A stretch of DNA of 64,000 nt. It comes from Odontocerum albicorne. Taxonomy: Eukaryota; Arthropoda; Insecta; Trichoptera; Odontoceridae. The stretch covers positions 17,320,095 to 17,384,094 of the forward strand of contig OX463856.1 of the NCBI GenBank assembly GCA_949825065.1. Reading direction: 5' to 3'. Each line of letters starts with the position of its first letter. Position 1 is the first letter of the stretch. The position numbers and the translations under genes were made by a program. The notes below the pieces were generated by a model. It was given only the letters and a program-made list of their open reading frames with translations. It had not been told where the DNA came from and searched no databases. This document shows positions 46,745-58,320 of this stretch, piece by piece.

Positions 46745-47285
46745 GTTTATTTATTTAACACTTTTATTGCAAATAAAATCTGGCGGGCTTATTGCCAGGC
46801 GGCAATCTCTTCGAACTGACCAGTCAAAAGTAAATAAAGCAAGTTATATGGTCGCATAAATCATTCAAATGACTATCCATCCCCACGAAATCCATGAACA
46901 CATACGTGAGCATATGTCCACAAAGAAGGACAATCACCCGAACATTCCTTTTCATTTAAAGTGAAATATCATCAATCAAAGGAATAAGAAGATATGGTAG
47001 ACAGGGAAGGAAAAAAATCAGGAATGAAACACGTTATATTACTGACTAGAAATGAAGAGTTTTTTCAGTGGCTTCTTAAAGCATGCCAAGGACGAAGCGA
47101 GTCACATTGGTTTGTAACTGATTCCAGAGTCTCACTGCATGGGCAGTAAATGACATCGACGTAAAAAAAGAGTAGCGGTGAACTGGAAAGGTCAAAAAGC
47201 AATCTCTGTTTGAGCGTAGCGCTAATCCACGCTCGGAAAGACGCTGAAAATTTTCCGCTATATAAAAGGGTGATGTGGGACAGTT
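46745..47285 (-). mobile_element. LINE-B 3' end with C-terminal coding, copy 3
   Basis: The minus-strand frame from about 47285 to 47076 encodes AENFQRLSERGLALRSNRDC, then LTFPVHRYSFFTSMSFTAH, AVRLWNQLQTNV and FVLGML. The A.RLWNxLP pattern is the standard C-terminus of Jockey/CR1-like LINEs. A frameshift at the end hides the final KPLKKL part. The 3'UTR includes gtgttcatggatttcgtggg and tgcgaccatataacttgct. It ends ggcaataagcccgccagatt, followed by a short A/T-rich tail ending in aataaataaa. The 5' part is missing from 47285. Confidence 0.8.
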
Positions 47286-47690
47286 AAGGATGTTATATGG
47301 ATGTGAAACGTGAATGTTTTCTGTACGAATGATAAAGCTCCAGACAACACGACGTACCATGGAGAAGTGAATGCTAGGTTATGACAGGGGAGAACGCAAA
47401 CGCAATTAGTGGATACGCGCTCACACAAAAATTGACAATTATAGAGGTCGCCAAAAGACCCTACAACGAACCATCGTTGGACATAGGCTATGAAGTAATC
47501 CAAAGGTTCACAATATGTAGGACTAGGCTTGTATGAAGATCAAAGGCACGCTGAGTGGACGAAATACATAAGCAAGCAACGATTACGTGACGGCAATTCG
47601 CAAAGCGTAGGATTTCTTAAACAACTTAAAGAGGCTTATATCCTACAGTGGATAAATGTAGGCTGACGATGATGACGATACATATACAAA
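47286..47690 (+). pseudogene. LINE-I (RTE-like) 3' end with GAT/GAC tail
   Basis: The plus strand reads, with stops, MLYGCET, MFSVRMIKLQTTRRTMEK, MLGYDRGERKRN, WIRAHTKIDN and VGHRL, ending LKQLKEAYILQWINVG, then gatgatgacgat. The LYGCETW ... RRAMERAMLG ... RIRN ... AGH ... EAYVQQW order and the GAT tail are typical of insect RTE-like LINEs. It begins where the oppositely oriented LINE-B copy ends. Confidence 0.75.
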
Positions 47691-48199
47691 ATATACTTAT
47701 TTAATTATCAATTAGTAAGATTATTAAAAAATACTGAAAATTCTTCAAGATAGCATTCAACAAATGGTAAATTTTACAGTAACAAAAACTCAACTCTAGA
47801 CTTCAACTACTCGTATATCACCACCTCAGTCACGTTGTACGTTTTTCTAAAGCAGCAATCAAGATTTTTTATACCCATCTAATTGTCCTTTTGTATCGCC
47901 AGTACCTAGATTCTTGAAGTGTCGGCTAAAGAAAACTCACACTCTTCATAATGATCACGGTCTCTTAGGGCACGTTTACACATTACTCGTACGTTTATTC
48001 AGAGTAAAATAACAATTGACATAAGGCTGTCTTCAAGTTTGCTTTGTTTAAAATCAATCTGCACACATCATCCAGACGAGTATATCTGACACGTAGAAGC
48101 AAGCCATTCCACGCTTTGAGACTATCAAGAGCAGAAGTCATGATACAATGTTATTTAGAAATTTTGATTTTTGGAAACTAAAAGTCATCGCAACTTCAA
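47691..48199. other. No recognised feature
   Basis: AT-rich sequence between two LINE fragments. Confidence 0.5.
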
Positions 48200-48792
48200 G
48201 CAGGGTAATTACAAATATCCTAATTGCTTTGCACTTTTTACCAATATCTCTTGTAACTGTTTAATCATCTTATCCTGATTTTCCGTTGCCTTTTCTTATA
48301 TTTTTGGGGTATGTTGTTTAGACCGTTGACCTTTATCTCTCGATATCGCCAATAACTTGGAGACAGTCCGAGGCTCGTTATGCCCTCATCCACTTTCTTA
48401 TCTAGGCTCTTTTTTGATATCCTTCTGCATCTAACATATTGGGGAGTTCCCAATTAGTGGATATCTTTAGAGCAGACCCTTCATCCCGCCATTGTACTTG
48501 CTCATATAAGTGTAGTCGTGCTTCCCGGGATTTATCTACGAGTACCTACAATTTGATTGTTCCACGAATTCGTTCATTTTGGATCGTATTCAATCTCGTG
48601 ACTACCAGTGCCCACACATCTCCGCGATATGAAGCAATCGTGCCTCTTTTTTCTTTAGAGGCCAGTACTCGGCTATATGTAGTATAACGGGCCGGATCAC
48701 TGTCTTGTAGATCTTGCTCTTAAACTTTATTGGTAGCATTTAGTCACACAAAACCCCTGTCGTTTCTTTCCATTTGTTCCAGTCAATTTTTA
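48200..48792 (-). pseudogene. LINE-J (RTE/BovB-like) C-terminal relic
   Basis: On the minus strand, with shifts and stops: a DWNKWKE/GVLCD-like start, KFKSKIYKTVIRPVILHIAE (the KxKIYKTVIRPVLLYGAExW motif), ARLLHIAEMCVG and HEIEYDPK. Then follow the arginine-rich RRISKKSLDKKVDEGITSLG and SYWRYREIKVN, the decayed RWLDxVKED...DRxxWR tail. The family is recognisable, but the copy is heavily mutated and lacks the catalytic core. Confidence 0.75.
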
Positions 48793-48794
48793 TA

Positions 48795-49272
48795 ACGTCT
48801 CCAAACTTTTTAGCCTAAGGGCCACACTGACTCCTCAACTAAGTCCCAAGGGCCAAGACCCAGCTAGCTCATCAAACCAACATACTGTAGTTTTGAATTA
48901 CGCGCAAATTTTTGTATTGGGACTAGCCGGCGAGTGAGATATCTATGGCGCAGGGTGCGAGGGTGGATTCCGTTCCGTTCGCAATTTCGGTTGGTACTTA
49001 CGGGCAAGTGTCAAGGGCATTTTATTGCGGCGGAGATAGCCGATGCGTGAAAAGCGAAATATAGTGCAACTAGTGTGTTTTGTGACTAAAGTCGTTAAAT
49101 AAAAACATCTGATTATTATTTTGTATGATTTACTTACATTGTAAATTTTACAATGTAATCAAAATAAACAAGACGGGCCGGATACCGGGCATATCCGGCT
49201 TACTACCGCGGGCCGGATTGGTGGAGCTCACGGGCCGGTGCTGGCCCGCGGGCCGTAGTTTGGAGACCCCTG
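48795..49272. mobile_element. hAT-type MITE (Charlie-like ends)
   Basis: The right end read in reverse is caggggtctccaaactacgg followed by cccgcgggcc, a classic hAT terminus. The left side carries gtctccaaactttttagcc followed by taagggccacactgac, matching inward from the seventh base. The first bases of the left end and the 8-bp duplication are lost or ambiguous. The interior is GC-richer than its surroundings and has no frame. Confidence 0.75.
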
Positions 49273-50109
49273 CCTCAGAGCATCTCCTAATCCATTGTAA
49301 CGATTGAGCCAAGCTATTTGAATAAATGTGTCATCAGTAGGTTTCGTAATTAAAAAAATATGTCTCCCGGCCACGCTCTTTAACATGTCCAAAAATTTAA
49401 AAAAAATGGATACCATATTAAGTTATTCTAAACACAAAATTTCGATAAATGGGGCGAACACAATGTTATATCTATGTTATATCCTTCAACATGTCTACTA
49501 TGCGAATTATGCTAAAAAGCATAAAAAAATGCATGAATGGGTAGAAAAAGAGTGTGGATGCGTCCTTAGACGCGGGTAGCTATCCGCTATGTGTTCAATA
49601 CCGGTTCAATTTAGCCTAAAAGGCTTAGATTTCTAAAGAAAGTTCCATTCAGGCGGTAGTAATAAATTTCTATTTCTAAGTGGCATTTTCCGATATCTCT
49701 TTAACCCTCTGCATTATTCAAATAAATTCTGGCCGCCAATTTTATTAAGGGGGGGCATGGAGCTTAGTGCTGCCAAGTGGAGTTTTTTGAGAGTGATTCA
49801 GTAAAATTGAGAACGGTTTAAAATCTGATCTGTCAAAAAATTACTCTCTCTTCAAATTAATATATATCGCCGTGGAGTGTGCTCTCAAATGAGGACCAGG
49901 CGTACTTCATCAAAGCGTTTTGGGTTAATGGATTAATTTGTGCGTATAATGTGTGCAGATGTAGGTAATTATTCACATTAATGAGGAATGTGGTAAAACC
50001 GTAATTTTTATATATTAAAATTATCTTATTTAAGTCATAACAGCTAAAACACGTTTAAAAACATATTGACATATTTTCGGCAGATAAACACAAACTAAAA
50101 CGAATGCAA
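49273..50109. other. No gene; small dispersed repeat near 49355
   Basis: tatgtctcccggccacgctc (49360) matches 13456 and, in reverse, 21720. Nothing else is recognised. Confidence 0.45.
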
Positions 50110-50300
50110 ATATGTTTTTGGTCTAGTTGTTGCAACGCCTTTCCATCCGAGATTACGGGTTTTATTCACATAGTACTCAGTTTCATAAAAAAAGGTTTCC
50201 GTTCTGGTTTCCATTAAAGATATTTAAAACATATTTCTAGGTAGTTGTAAAAAAATTACCACGTGACAATAAAGCTACTAGGAATACCATACCACAAAAG
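50110..50300 (+). mobile_element. SINE-2 copy (diverged)
   Basis: Head: ggtctagttgttgcaacgcc, then ccgagattacgggttttatt. Body: catatttctaggtagttg and attaccacgtgacaataaag. The order is the same as in 25545-25735 but with more substitutions. Confidence 0.6.
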
Positions 50301-51080
50301 TTCAAAAGTTTCCGGCCTGAACAAGTTAGAGCGTGTATGGACAGATACCTCACCCATCACACGATCAGGTGATGTATCAGCTAAAATTTGAAACCTCTAC
50401 AAAGAAGATTATCTCTAGATAGCACCTAAATGTCGTTTAATTTCTGCTGGAATTTTCCCTTCTATTAAAAAAAGCTTAACCACGCGATGTTCAATTTTTT
50501 AAATTAAAAAATATAACAAAACAAGATACTCGGCTCTAGTTGACATAGTACAGAGGGTAGAAAAAAATTATTTTAACTGACCATGCAAAAGGGCTTGACC
50601 TGCTTGGTACATGTCCATACACACTAACTTGCTCATGTCGGAAACTTTGGGATTATAGTGGTATATAAGAAAAGTTTAACTATAAAAATATCAGCGATAC
50701 GTATTCAACCTAAGAAAATACGACCATACTCTTATCACTCCTTTAAAAAAGCTAACCTGATTGATTAAAAGATATCTTCGTCAACCATTCGAGTATTTGG
50801 TGTCAGTTCTGCATACCGTATTCAACTGTCCCACTGTATGTGGGTAACAACTAACAAAGAAAATTTTCCGCATATATTCGATCACGGACTCGCGCTTCAC
50901 CTAAGCACCGCTCTTCATTTTTCACGACCTCTTTTAATGTCCATGGCGTTAGCCATTGAAACCAGCTATCAACTAACAATAGACTCACTCCATCATGGGC
51001 GTGTTTCAAACTACGACTCAAAAAGCATTATATTTCACTTCAGTGATAAAGCGTTCTTGTTTTAAAGTATTTATAGCATT
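50301..51080. other. No recognised feature
   Basis: The plus-strand 75-codon frame at 50838-51065 has no known domain. The rest is AT-rich. Confidence 0.5.
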
Positions 51081-51114
51081 ACGTTTCTAGAATGTTACTC
51101 TAGATACTCGTATA

Positions 51115-51495
51115 TACATTATGTGCATGGCTGTGCGGTAACACACTAGACTTCTGTGCGAATGGTCGCTTGTTTGAACCTAACGTCGTGCTACTCCCCT
51201 CGAAAGATACACGCATTTTTTTCCATCCAGTATTCGGGGATACAAGAATACCTATGAAATTCATCATGTCTTTTTTAAAAAAAAGGGAATAAAAAACCCA
51301 CCGGTGTGCTCCACTCGTCTCACTTCGATTTGTCATCGGATCTAGTACTGCGGCGTGGCCGGTGAGTTTACTTGTGTGCAACAACTCATTTACTTAAAAA
51401 GAAACAATAAATCTCCACGACATAGCTTCGGTTTCCAACTAAATTGATGTTATAGTAGCGAGGGGATCCTCAACTACGAAGCCCAACTACTAGAG
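51115..51495 (+). mobile_element. SINE-1 copy 3 (near full length)
   Basis: Head: catggctgtgcggtaacaca, ctagacttctgtgcgaatgg and a degraded box B (gtttgaacctaac). Body: gtgctactcccctcgaaag, tattcggggatacaagaata, tgtgctccactcgtctcac and ctccacgacatagcttcgg. Similar words, acgtttctagaatgttactc (51080) and acgtttctagagtattactt (51499), lie on either side. They are probably a target duplication of about 18-20 bases. Confidence 0.75.
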
Positions 51496-51519
51496 ACTAC
51501 GTTTCTAGAGTATTACTTG

Positions 51520-53366
51520 AGCATATTCTAGATTGTAAAGTAGAGTATAAGTGGATTTTTACCACTAGAACTTGTAAACACATTAGTTTATGATACTTTT
51601 AAAGAGTTCCATTGAGGATAGAACCTGGAACCCCGAAATTTAACAATAAAATTAATTGAAAATTCAAAATTTAAAAGTGTTTTTACTTTAATTATCGCAT
51701 AAATACGCTAATTTTTGTTATGATTTAAAATAAATGTTTGTAATTGTGATGAACATATTTTATTTCAGCGAATTTCTTCCGAAAATGTTAAATTTATAAG
51801 AAATGTTAAATTCTTTATGTTCATGCCCAAAATTTACAATCGTGGGTCTATATAATTCGAATATACTCGACACTCAATTTAATAGCGAGGTAACTGATTC
51901 TCGACAAAGGCTTTTGTGGTTATTTTCTCAAACCGTCTCCTTGGCAAAAAAAATATTGTTATTTATTTCGCTCCCCTATTCAACTGACAAAATATCTTCG
52001 TGAAGTAAAAAGGAAAGAGTTTATTGGACGGAGTAAGCTTTTGTCAGTGAGAATAAAAGTTTTTTTGTTAGTTTTTTAGTTTGTAAAGAAGTGATGTTAA
52101 AAGTAAAGTAAGAAAATGTCAGGAGTGACGGATTTGAAATATTTATTAGATTATTTTACACTTTCGTTGTATACAGTAAACCTAGGGATTTCAAACCAAC
52201 TCTTCCAACTAGGGGCTATTTGGACAAATACAAAATAAGGGTTAGGGATCAATGAAAGACAATTAACCTTTGCCATGCACAGTTTTTAAAGTTTATTTTT
52301 CTTACGTCAGTAATATATTATAAAACTGTTGTAAACTGATATGTAAAACAGTGCTCGAATTCAAGCAAACGAAAAATGTATGTACGAGTATATATTCCAA
52401 AAAACGAAAAAAAAGTTTAAAAAAATTACAATATACGAGTATATGTTATAACACATCACAACACACAGAGTGAGCTCTTTACTACTACCATAAACACACT
52501 TTATATCAATTCCCCAAATAAAATAGGCATTAAACACAACAATACCACCCGACACATTACCTGACACTGTATGTCAAAACTACAAAATCTTTACTCGTGA
52601 CTTTTATTTCTTAAACACTTATCAGGACGTTGAAAAAACGTGGTTTCAATTTTATAATTGAATCGTAACAGCACGTGCATAATTTTCGTTTTTCACAAAT
52701 GAGAAAAAATAGGACAACATATGTTGTTAAAAATCAGAACAATGTAAAGTATTATCGATTATTATGTGATATTGACTTCAGATTTTTTTCCACTTCAGAT
52801 AAACTTCGGAGTGTTCCAGATAAACCTAATTAATTATTAATATCACTAACATGAAGACCCTTCTAAAGACGAGAGAAAACAGTAACTAAATACTTGTTCA
52901 TTGTTATGTCATACTTACATAGGTAATAATTTGGAATAAATATATTTTAATATAGAATTTTTCTCAAGATATTACATTGTTTTCTAATAATTAAATCGGA
53001 TTATTCCACTAATTTCAATTGATTAAGCCCAGGATCAATTTCAATTTTCTTCTTATTTTTGAATAATGGCTGTAAACTTCTATTGTATATATGAAGGAAT
53101 ATATGCCAGTGTCAAGTGATGAACTTCAATTTTAATATCAGCTGCCTACAAACTATTTAGATAGTAGAACATAGTTTTTTAAAGGCCATCTACCCATACC
53201 TATTATTTAACTTGAGTGACGAGGGGTCTATCGGTGGGACAGGACGACGTTTTCATTGAAGCTTCGAAGACCCCATTTTTTTCGTATCAGGATGTTGATT
53301 TTTATTTTAATACATGCGTCATCTATGTCTCCTCACTGAAGAGTGTTATTGTTAAAACAGGAAGAA
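51520..53366. other. No recognised feature
   Basis: AT-rich DNA up to the LTR element. Short frames only. Confidence 0.5.
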
Positions 53367-53370
53367 GTTA

Positions 53371-54821
53371 TGTTACACTTATACCTATATTTACTAAATT
53401 AAGAGAGAGAGAGCGTTGCCTCCATGCAACAATAAAGCAATAGTTTAAACACTTCTGACACTATTTCTCTCTCAATAAAACTTACCCGGGTCTCAGCGGC
53501 ATATGAAGAAAATACAGAACAAATACTCTTTCGTCTCAGATCGCGATGGGCTCAATAATAAGTTGTACTAGGCCTCCAAGATATTATCTCCGGGACAAGG
53601 AGAACAACAAAGGAAAGACATAAATTTGTGATAATACTTAGTTTAATCCAATGAGATTTTAATAAAAAAAACTCCGCAATAATGCCGAGAAAAAATTATA
53701 TATATTACAAAAGTACCAGAGTAGGCAGACTAATAATTTCGGCTTGCATTAAAGACCGATTCCCGCTCAATATTCATCACAAACATAAAGGTTATGAGGT
53801 AAGGAGAAATCAACAATGATAGGTTACAATACAAAGAGATCACTCACCCCACAATACCATGAATATCGATAAGGAACGATACGCGTAGTGTCTATTCTCT
53901 CGGAACTGCGGAGGAACCAGAAGATTTCCCCCGAAAACGAAACCGGAACGATGACTCTGATGATGATGATACCGCAAGCGTCCTTTGAAGCTTCGCGCTG
54001 CGCCGATACAAAACTCTTCCCTGGCCTTCGGCCTGGGAGAACGATTTCAGACCCGCAGTTATTTAAAGAACCGCTTTTCTTAGTTTCTCGAAACTTTACT
54101 TGCTTCACGCCCGTTGGAGCCAATAATAATCCAAGATTATTTCTTTGGAAATACTATTCCGCAGATAAATCCCCGCGTCAAGTCTGGACGGAAGTGCCGG
54201 AAGAACTTTCACAAAAAAAAAACTAATTATTAATTCGTATGCTCCCAACAGGATATGATAACTCGGAACACAAGGTAACTGACCGATAACTTGAATGAAT
54301 TAATTAATTATTAATTCGTATTCCCCCGACCGGGATCTGTCTTAATAACAGAACCAGTCGTCCTCACGGTACCGCTCGTAATGATCTACCGACCCTCTTG
54401 TCGCCTCACCTGTCCATGGCGCACGTGATGCAATTTCACCCGTCCATAACGTTTGTAAGCGATCTCTTGATTCGTCAAATCTTTGGTCGGGCCGTAATTC
54501 GACCAATCAAGCCATTGCATCCGATTATTTTTTATAAGTGACGCAATTGCTCTGTGATAGATGAAATTCTTTATACCGCGCGTTTTGGAATAGAATCTTC
54601 CAGAAACAAAGGATGATTGCATCATTCCTTGTCCTAATTACAACTGCGTCACGCTCGGACTTGATTTTATGCGTCATTATTTACCCGTCAAAATCAGAAC
54701 AAAGGGAAAGTACGTTTTAATTCCGCTCGTAACGACGATCAATTTCGCGCGTTATTTTCCTTTTGGATAAATCCCAAACTTCTCACCCGTCTTTTATGAA
54801 AAAATAAATATACTCCTAACA
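53371..54821 (-). repeat. 3' LTR (sense minus)
   Basis: 1,451 bp. Compared by eye with 61820-63271 it differs at two substitutions (aaggagaac versus aaggggaac near 53600/62050; atttcggc versus atttgggc near 53738/62188) and one base in an A run near 54220/62667. A minus-strand cacttataaaaaataat at about 54541-54525 is a plausible TATA region of the LTR promoter. Two open frames inside (99 and 79 codons) are identical in both LTRs, as expected from LTR identity, and need not be genes. Confidence 0.95.
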
Positions 54822-55284
54822 CTCCATCTTATGTTATAAAAGAAAACAAAAAAAAACAACAAAAAAAATTATCCTTCCTAGAGTATAGACACATCAGCTG
54901 TAGGCAATTATAAGGAGCAAGGGGTGTATGTCCCCCCTACTGGATACGGTCTCGTGGCCGATTTACCGGTTGTCAGCATTTGCCTGCAGGACACCCCTAA
55001 TTGGTGTAAGGGAACCTAGCCGCAAGGAAACCACGGAAACCTTACGATGACAACACACTACTGAATCTACTATAGCCCATAACCTTATACTAAGGAGCAC
55101 GGAACAATCCTCCGGTAACTCCTTACAATAATACAGAAGATTATCTTTCCAATACTGGTTTAACCACAGGGCAACCAGCACTGAAACAATCGCATAATAC
55201 AGGGAGTACAATTCCTTAAACAATTTTAATAAACAAAACAAACAAAACAAGAAAAACAAAGACAATAGATTATAGACAAATTCA
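54822..55284 (-). other. Element interior next to the 3' LTR
   Basis: A 121-codon frame (55328-54963, minus) is leucine-rich with a likely membrane-spanning stretch (LLSLFFLFCLFCLLKLF), but overlaps repeat DNA and shows no homology I recognise. A short purine block (aagatggag on the sense strand, ending at 54822) touches the 3' LTR and may act as the polypurine tract. Confidence 0.4.
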
Positions 55285-55905
55285 CATAAGGCATGGTCAC
55301 CGGATACTTCAAAGGTGATCAGATACAAAACAAAAAGAATTCCAAATAAAATTAAAATAACACAAAATATTATGGATGGTCACCCTATATCACTAAAGGT
55401 AGGCCGTCCCTAAGAACAAAGAGATAATGATTTTACATAAGCACGGCTTGTGATACATCCAAGGGTAGGTCAGAAACAAAACAAAAAGGAATCCACATTA
55501 AAAAAAAAATAATAAAAAAAACAAAATTATATTATACATGGTCACCCTATATCACAAAAAAGGTAGGCCGTCAATAATAACAAGGAGATAATGATTTTAC
55601 ATAAAGCCCGGCTGGTGATACATCAAAGTACAGAGCAGAAACAACAAAAGGAATCCACATTAAATCAAAAAAAAATAAAAAAACAAAATTATATTATACC
55701 TGGTCACCCTATATCACAAAAAGGTAGGCCGTCAATAATAACAAGGAGATAATGATTTTACATAAAGCCCGGCTGGTGATACATCAAAGTACAGAGCAGA
55801 AACAACAAAAGGAATCCACATTAAATCAAAAAAAAAAAATAAAAAAACAAAATTATATTATACATGGTCACCCTATATCACAAAAGGTAGACCGTTAATA
55901 GATAA
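55285..55905. repeat. 162-bp tandem array inside the LTR element
   Basis: The word caccctatatcac occurs at 55381, 55543, 55705 and 55869 (spacings 162, 162, 164), and a diverged unit starts near 55290. Units hold ggagataatgattttacata, ggctggtgatacatc and ggaatccacattaaa, and end in A-rich runs. Confidence 0.9.
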
Positions 55906-56830
55906 TTAACCCACCCCTCCTCTCAGGGCATCATGCTGAGAAAAGGTTTACAACCAAATTAGTTAATCTCCATTCATCCTCTCACTAAACACTGCAGCCT
56001 GTTTCGCGGCTGACCTTAAAGATACACTGGACACTTACTTAATTATACACTTACAGGATTTATACGGGTGACTCTACTCCTCCATTGCCAACCTCTCCCC
56101 CTCACTGTGAACAGAGATCAATCATTACAAGCCCAAATCCAGCCCTCACGCTAAGGACTGCATTACACATTTCCACAATCCCTACAGTCCACCTACTTGG
56201 TATAATAAGTGGTAATTATTACGCAAGCCAATGTAATCAGACAAGGACCGAGAACTCTTTCGAGACGGAATTTTAAAAAGAACCCTTCTAAACTATTAGG
56301 AAATCTAACATAGCTAGAACGAAGCAGAACCGGCTGTTCAACGACTGTCCTACCACAAGGCTCACACCTAACCCTCTCCCTGAAATTCTAATCCATTCCT
56401 ATTCTCTCTCTGAAAAGAATAAACAATGTTATTGAAACACTCGCGGTTAGGCCCGATCTTCAGCAAGACACGTCCCCCGGCCCCCAGACCGGAACCAAGA
56501 ATCACGCGAATCCGCATATGACGCCTGAGGATAACCAGGATCTGAGGGTCAGAACACGCGATTGCACCAATCGAACCCTTCCAAGCCAGAAGCGCGTGCC
56601 CACCAGAACATGCTGGAGCGGCAACTCTGCTAATGCGGGTTCATGACGCCCGTGGTGGAGACAATTCAATACATCGCTGATGCACCGAACGGCCCCCACC
56701 AAAATATTAACCGGTCGAGAGGCCAGCCTCTCTCAACCCGAACTCCTAGAGGCAGTTCAGGGCCTCTGCATGCTACCTTGAGCACGAGAAAGACGATGAT
56801 TACAAAAAAAAATAATAATACAGACAAAAT
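55906..56830. other. Element interior, non-repetitive, no coding domain seen
   Basis: Moderate GC. Read on both strands, I found no RT, RNase H, integrase, envelope or Gag motif. Confidence 0.5.
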
Positions 56831-57265
56831 ACTGGATGTGTACCGGCCATCCGTAAGCCTCTTGCTGGATGTATTAGGCCATCCGTAAACCTTAAAACGA
56901 ATGATTTTAAACACAACATTTAATACAAAACAAATTAATAATACAGACAAAATACTGGATGTGTACCGGCCATCCGTAAACCTCTTGCTGGATGTATACC
57001 GGCCATCCGTAAACCTCTTGCTGGATGTATACCGGCCATCCGTAAACCTCTTGCTGGATGTATACCGGCCATCCGTAAACCTCTTGCTGGATGTATACAG
57101 GCCATCCGTAAACCCTTGGCTGGATGTATTTAGGCCGTCCGTAAGCCTTGCAAAAGAATGATATTACACATAAAAATAAAAATTAATACAAAACAAAATA
57201 CTGGATGGATATAGGCCATCCGTAAGCCTTTTACTGGATGTATTATAGGCCGTCCGTAAGCCTTG
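56831..57265. repeat. 33-bp minisatellite inside the LTR element, in three blocks
   Basis: The unit is ctggatgtataccggccatc followed by cgtaaacctcttg. Blocks lie at 56832-56888 (2 units), 56955-57150 (6 units) and 57205-57265 (2 units). They are separated by aaataataatacagacaaaa-type spacers that are themselves repeated. The period is a multiple of three, so the antisense strand stays open as an 11-residue repeat (LDVYRPSVNLL). I regard that as a by-product, not a gene. Confidence 0.9.
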
Positions 57266-57928
57266 AAGAAAAATAATTTAATCACAATTATTAGGGAAGG
57301 AGAAAAAGGAAACCAAAGGAAAATAAACACAAAAACAAAAACACATAATATTAATACGCTATGCCGTAAATAGGAATGGAAAAAAAAAACAAAACTCCGA
57401 ACAGATCTATTTCCTTATGCGAGACAACAAACTCTTCGATGAGGGGTGGTTCACAGTTAACCACCCGAAAAGAAAACCCATAGTACGTAACGAATTACTG
57501 AAAGGAACAAAGACTACTTCCACACAGAGAATGTGAGCCAACCTACAAGGCAACAGATCTAAACTTCTCAATATAGTGCTATAACAAAACAGAACAGTAA
57601 ATCCCAGGCTCTCATCCAGCGATGCCATTCCTCTCTATAAGGCAATAATCCCATGAACTGGTTACACCAGTATTAACCATCCGTACCACCGATGCAAGAT
57701 ACTACTATTCTCCAAAAAAAAATTACTAGGAGCAGCTCCAATTTCCTTAAATCCTCGGGTCCAACAGCCCAAGCCAATAACTCAGATATGCAATCACCGA
57801 ACTAATAACAATTTTCTAACTCCTTGAGAATCCTTGTAGCGAGGTGACTCCATCTCCATTTCCATTATAACGAGCAACTAGCCTAACAAGGTTTTCCAAT
57901 GTTTCAAGCAACTATTTTCAATGGAAGT
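57266..57928. other. Element interior between two arrays, no coding domain seen
   Basis: Short frames only (73 codons on the minus strand at 57628). No recognised motif. Confidence 0.5.
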
Positions 57929-58320
57929 GTGACTAGATTAAGGTTCAACCTTAAGAACATCCAACACGGAAGGAAACCAACCCCTCCCTTCATTCGTATT
58001 TCTGTAGTTTCTACAGATTCGTTACCATACGGACTATTATCCGAAGGTAATTTTCCAACATCAACCATCCTCCATGGGTCTTGCACTAAAGCAACGTTCA
58101 ACCTTATGAACACCCGATACTGAAGGAAGCCTACCCCTCAGTACATAAGAAATTCTGTATACTATACAGATTCGTTACCCTACGGATTATCATCCGAAGG
58201 TAGTTTATAAACAGCACCCATCCTCCACGGGTCTTGCACTAAAGCAATGTTCAACCTTATGAACACCCGATACTGAAGGAAGCCTACCCCTCAGTACACA
58301 AGAAATTTAGTACACTCTAC
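57929..58320. repeat. 153-bp tandem array inside the LTR element
   Basis: The marker gttcaacctta occurs at 57943, 58096 and 58249, a spacing of exactly 153 each time. Shared blocks include gattcgttaccctacggatt, atccgaaggtag, gggtcttgcactaaagca and ggaagcctacccctcagtac. The last unit is truncated. Confidence 0.9.

Noticed and set aside
53824..54123. 99-codon frame present identically in both LTRs (also 62273-62572)
   Set aside because: The identity follows from LTR identity and is no evidence of coding. No domain is visible.
56901..57161. Plus-strand frame with an 11-residue repeat
   Set aside because: It is antisense to the retroelement and produced by the 33-bp minisatellite.
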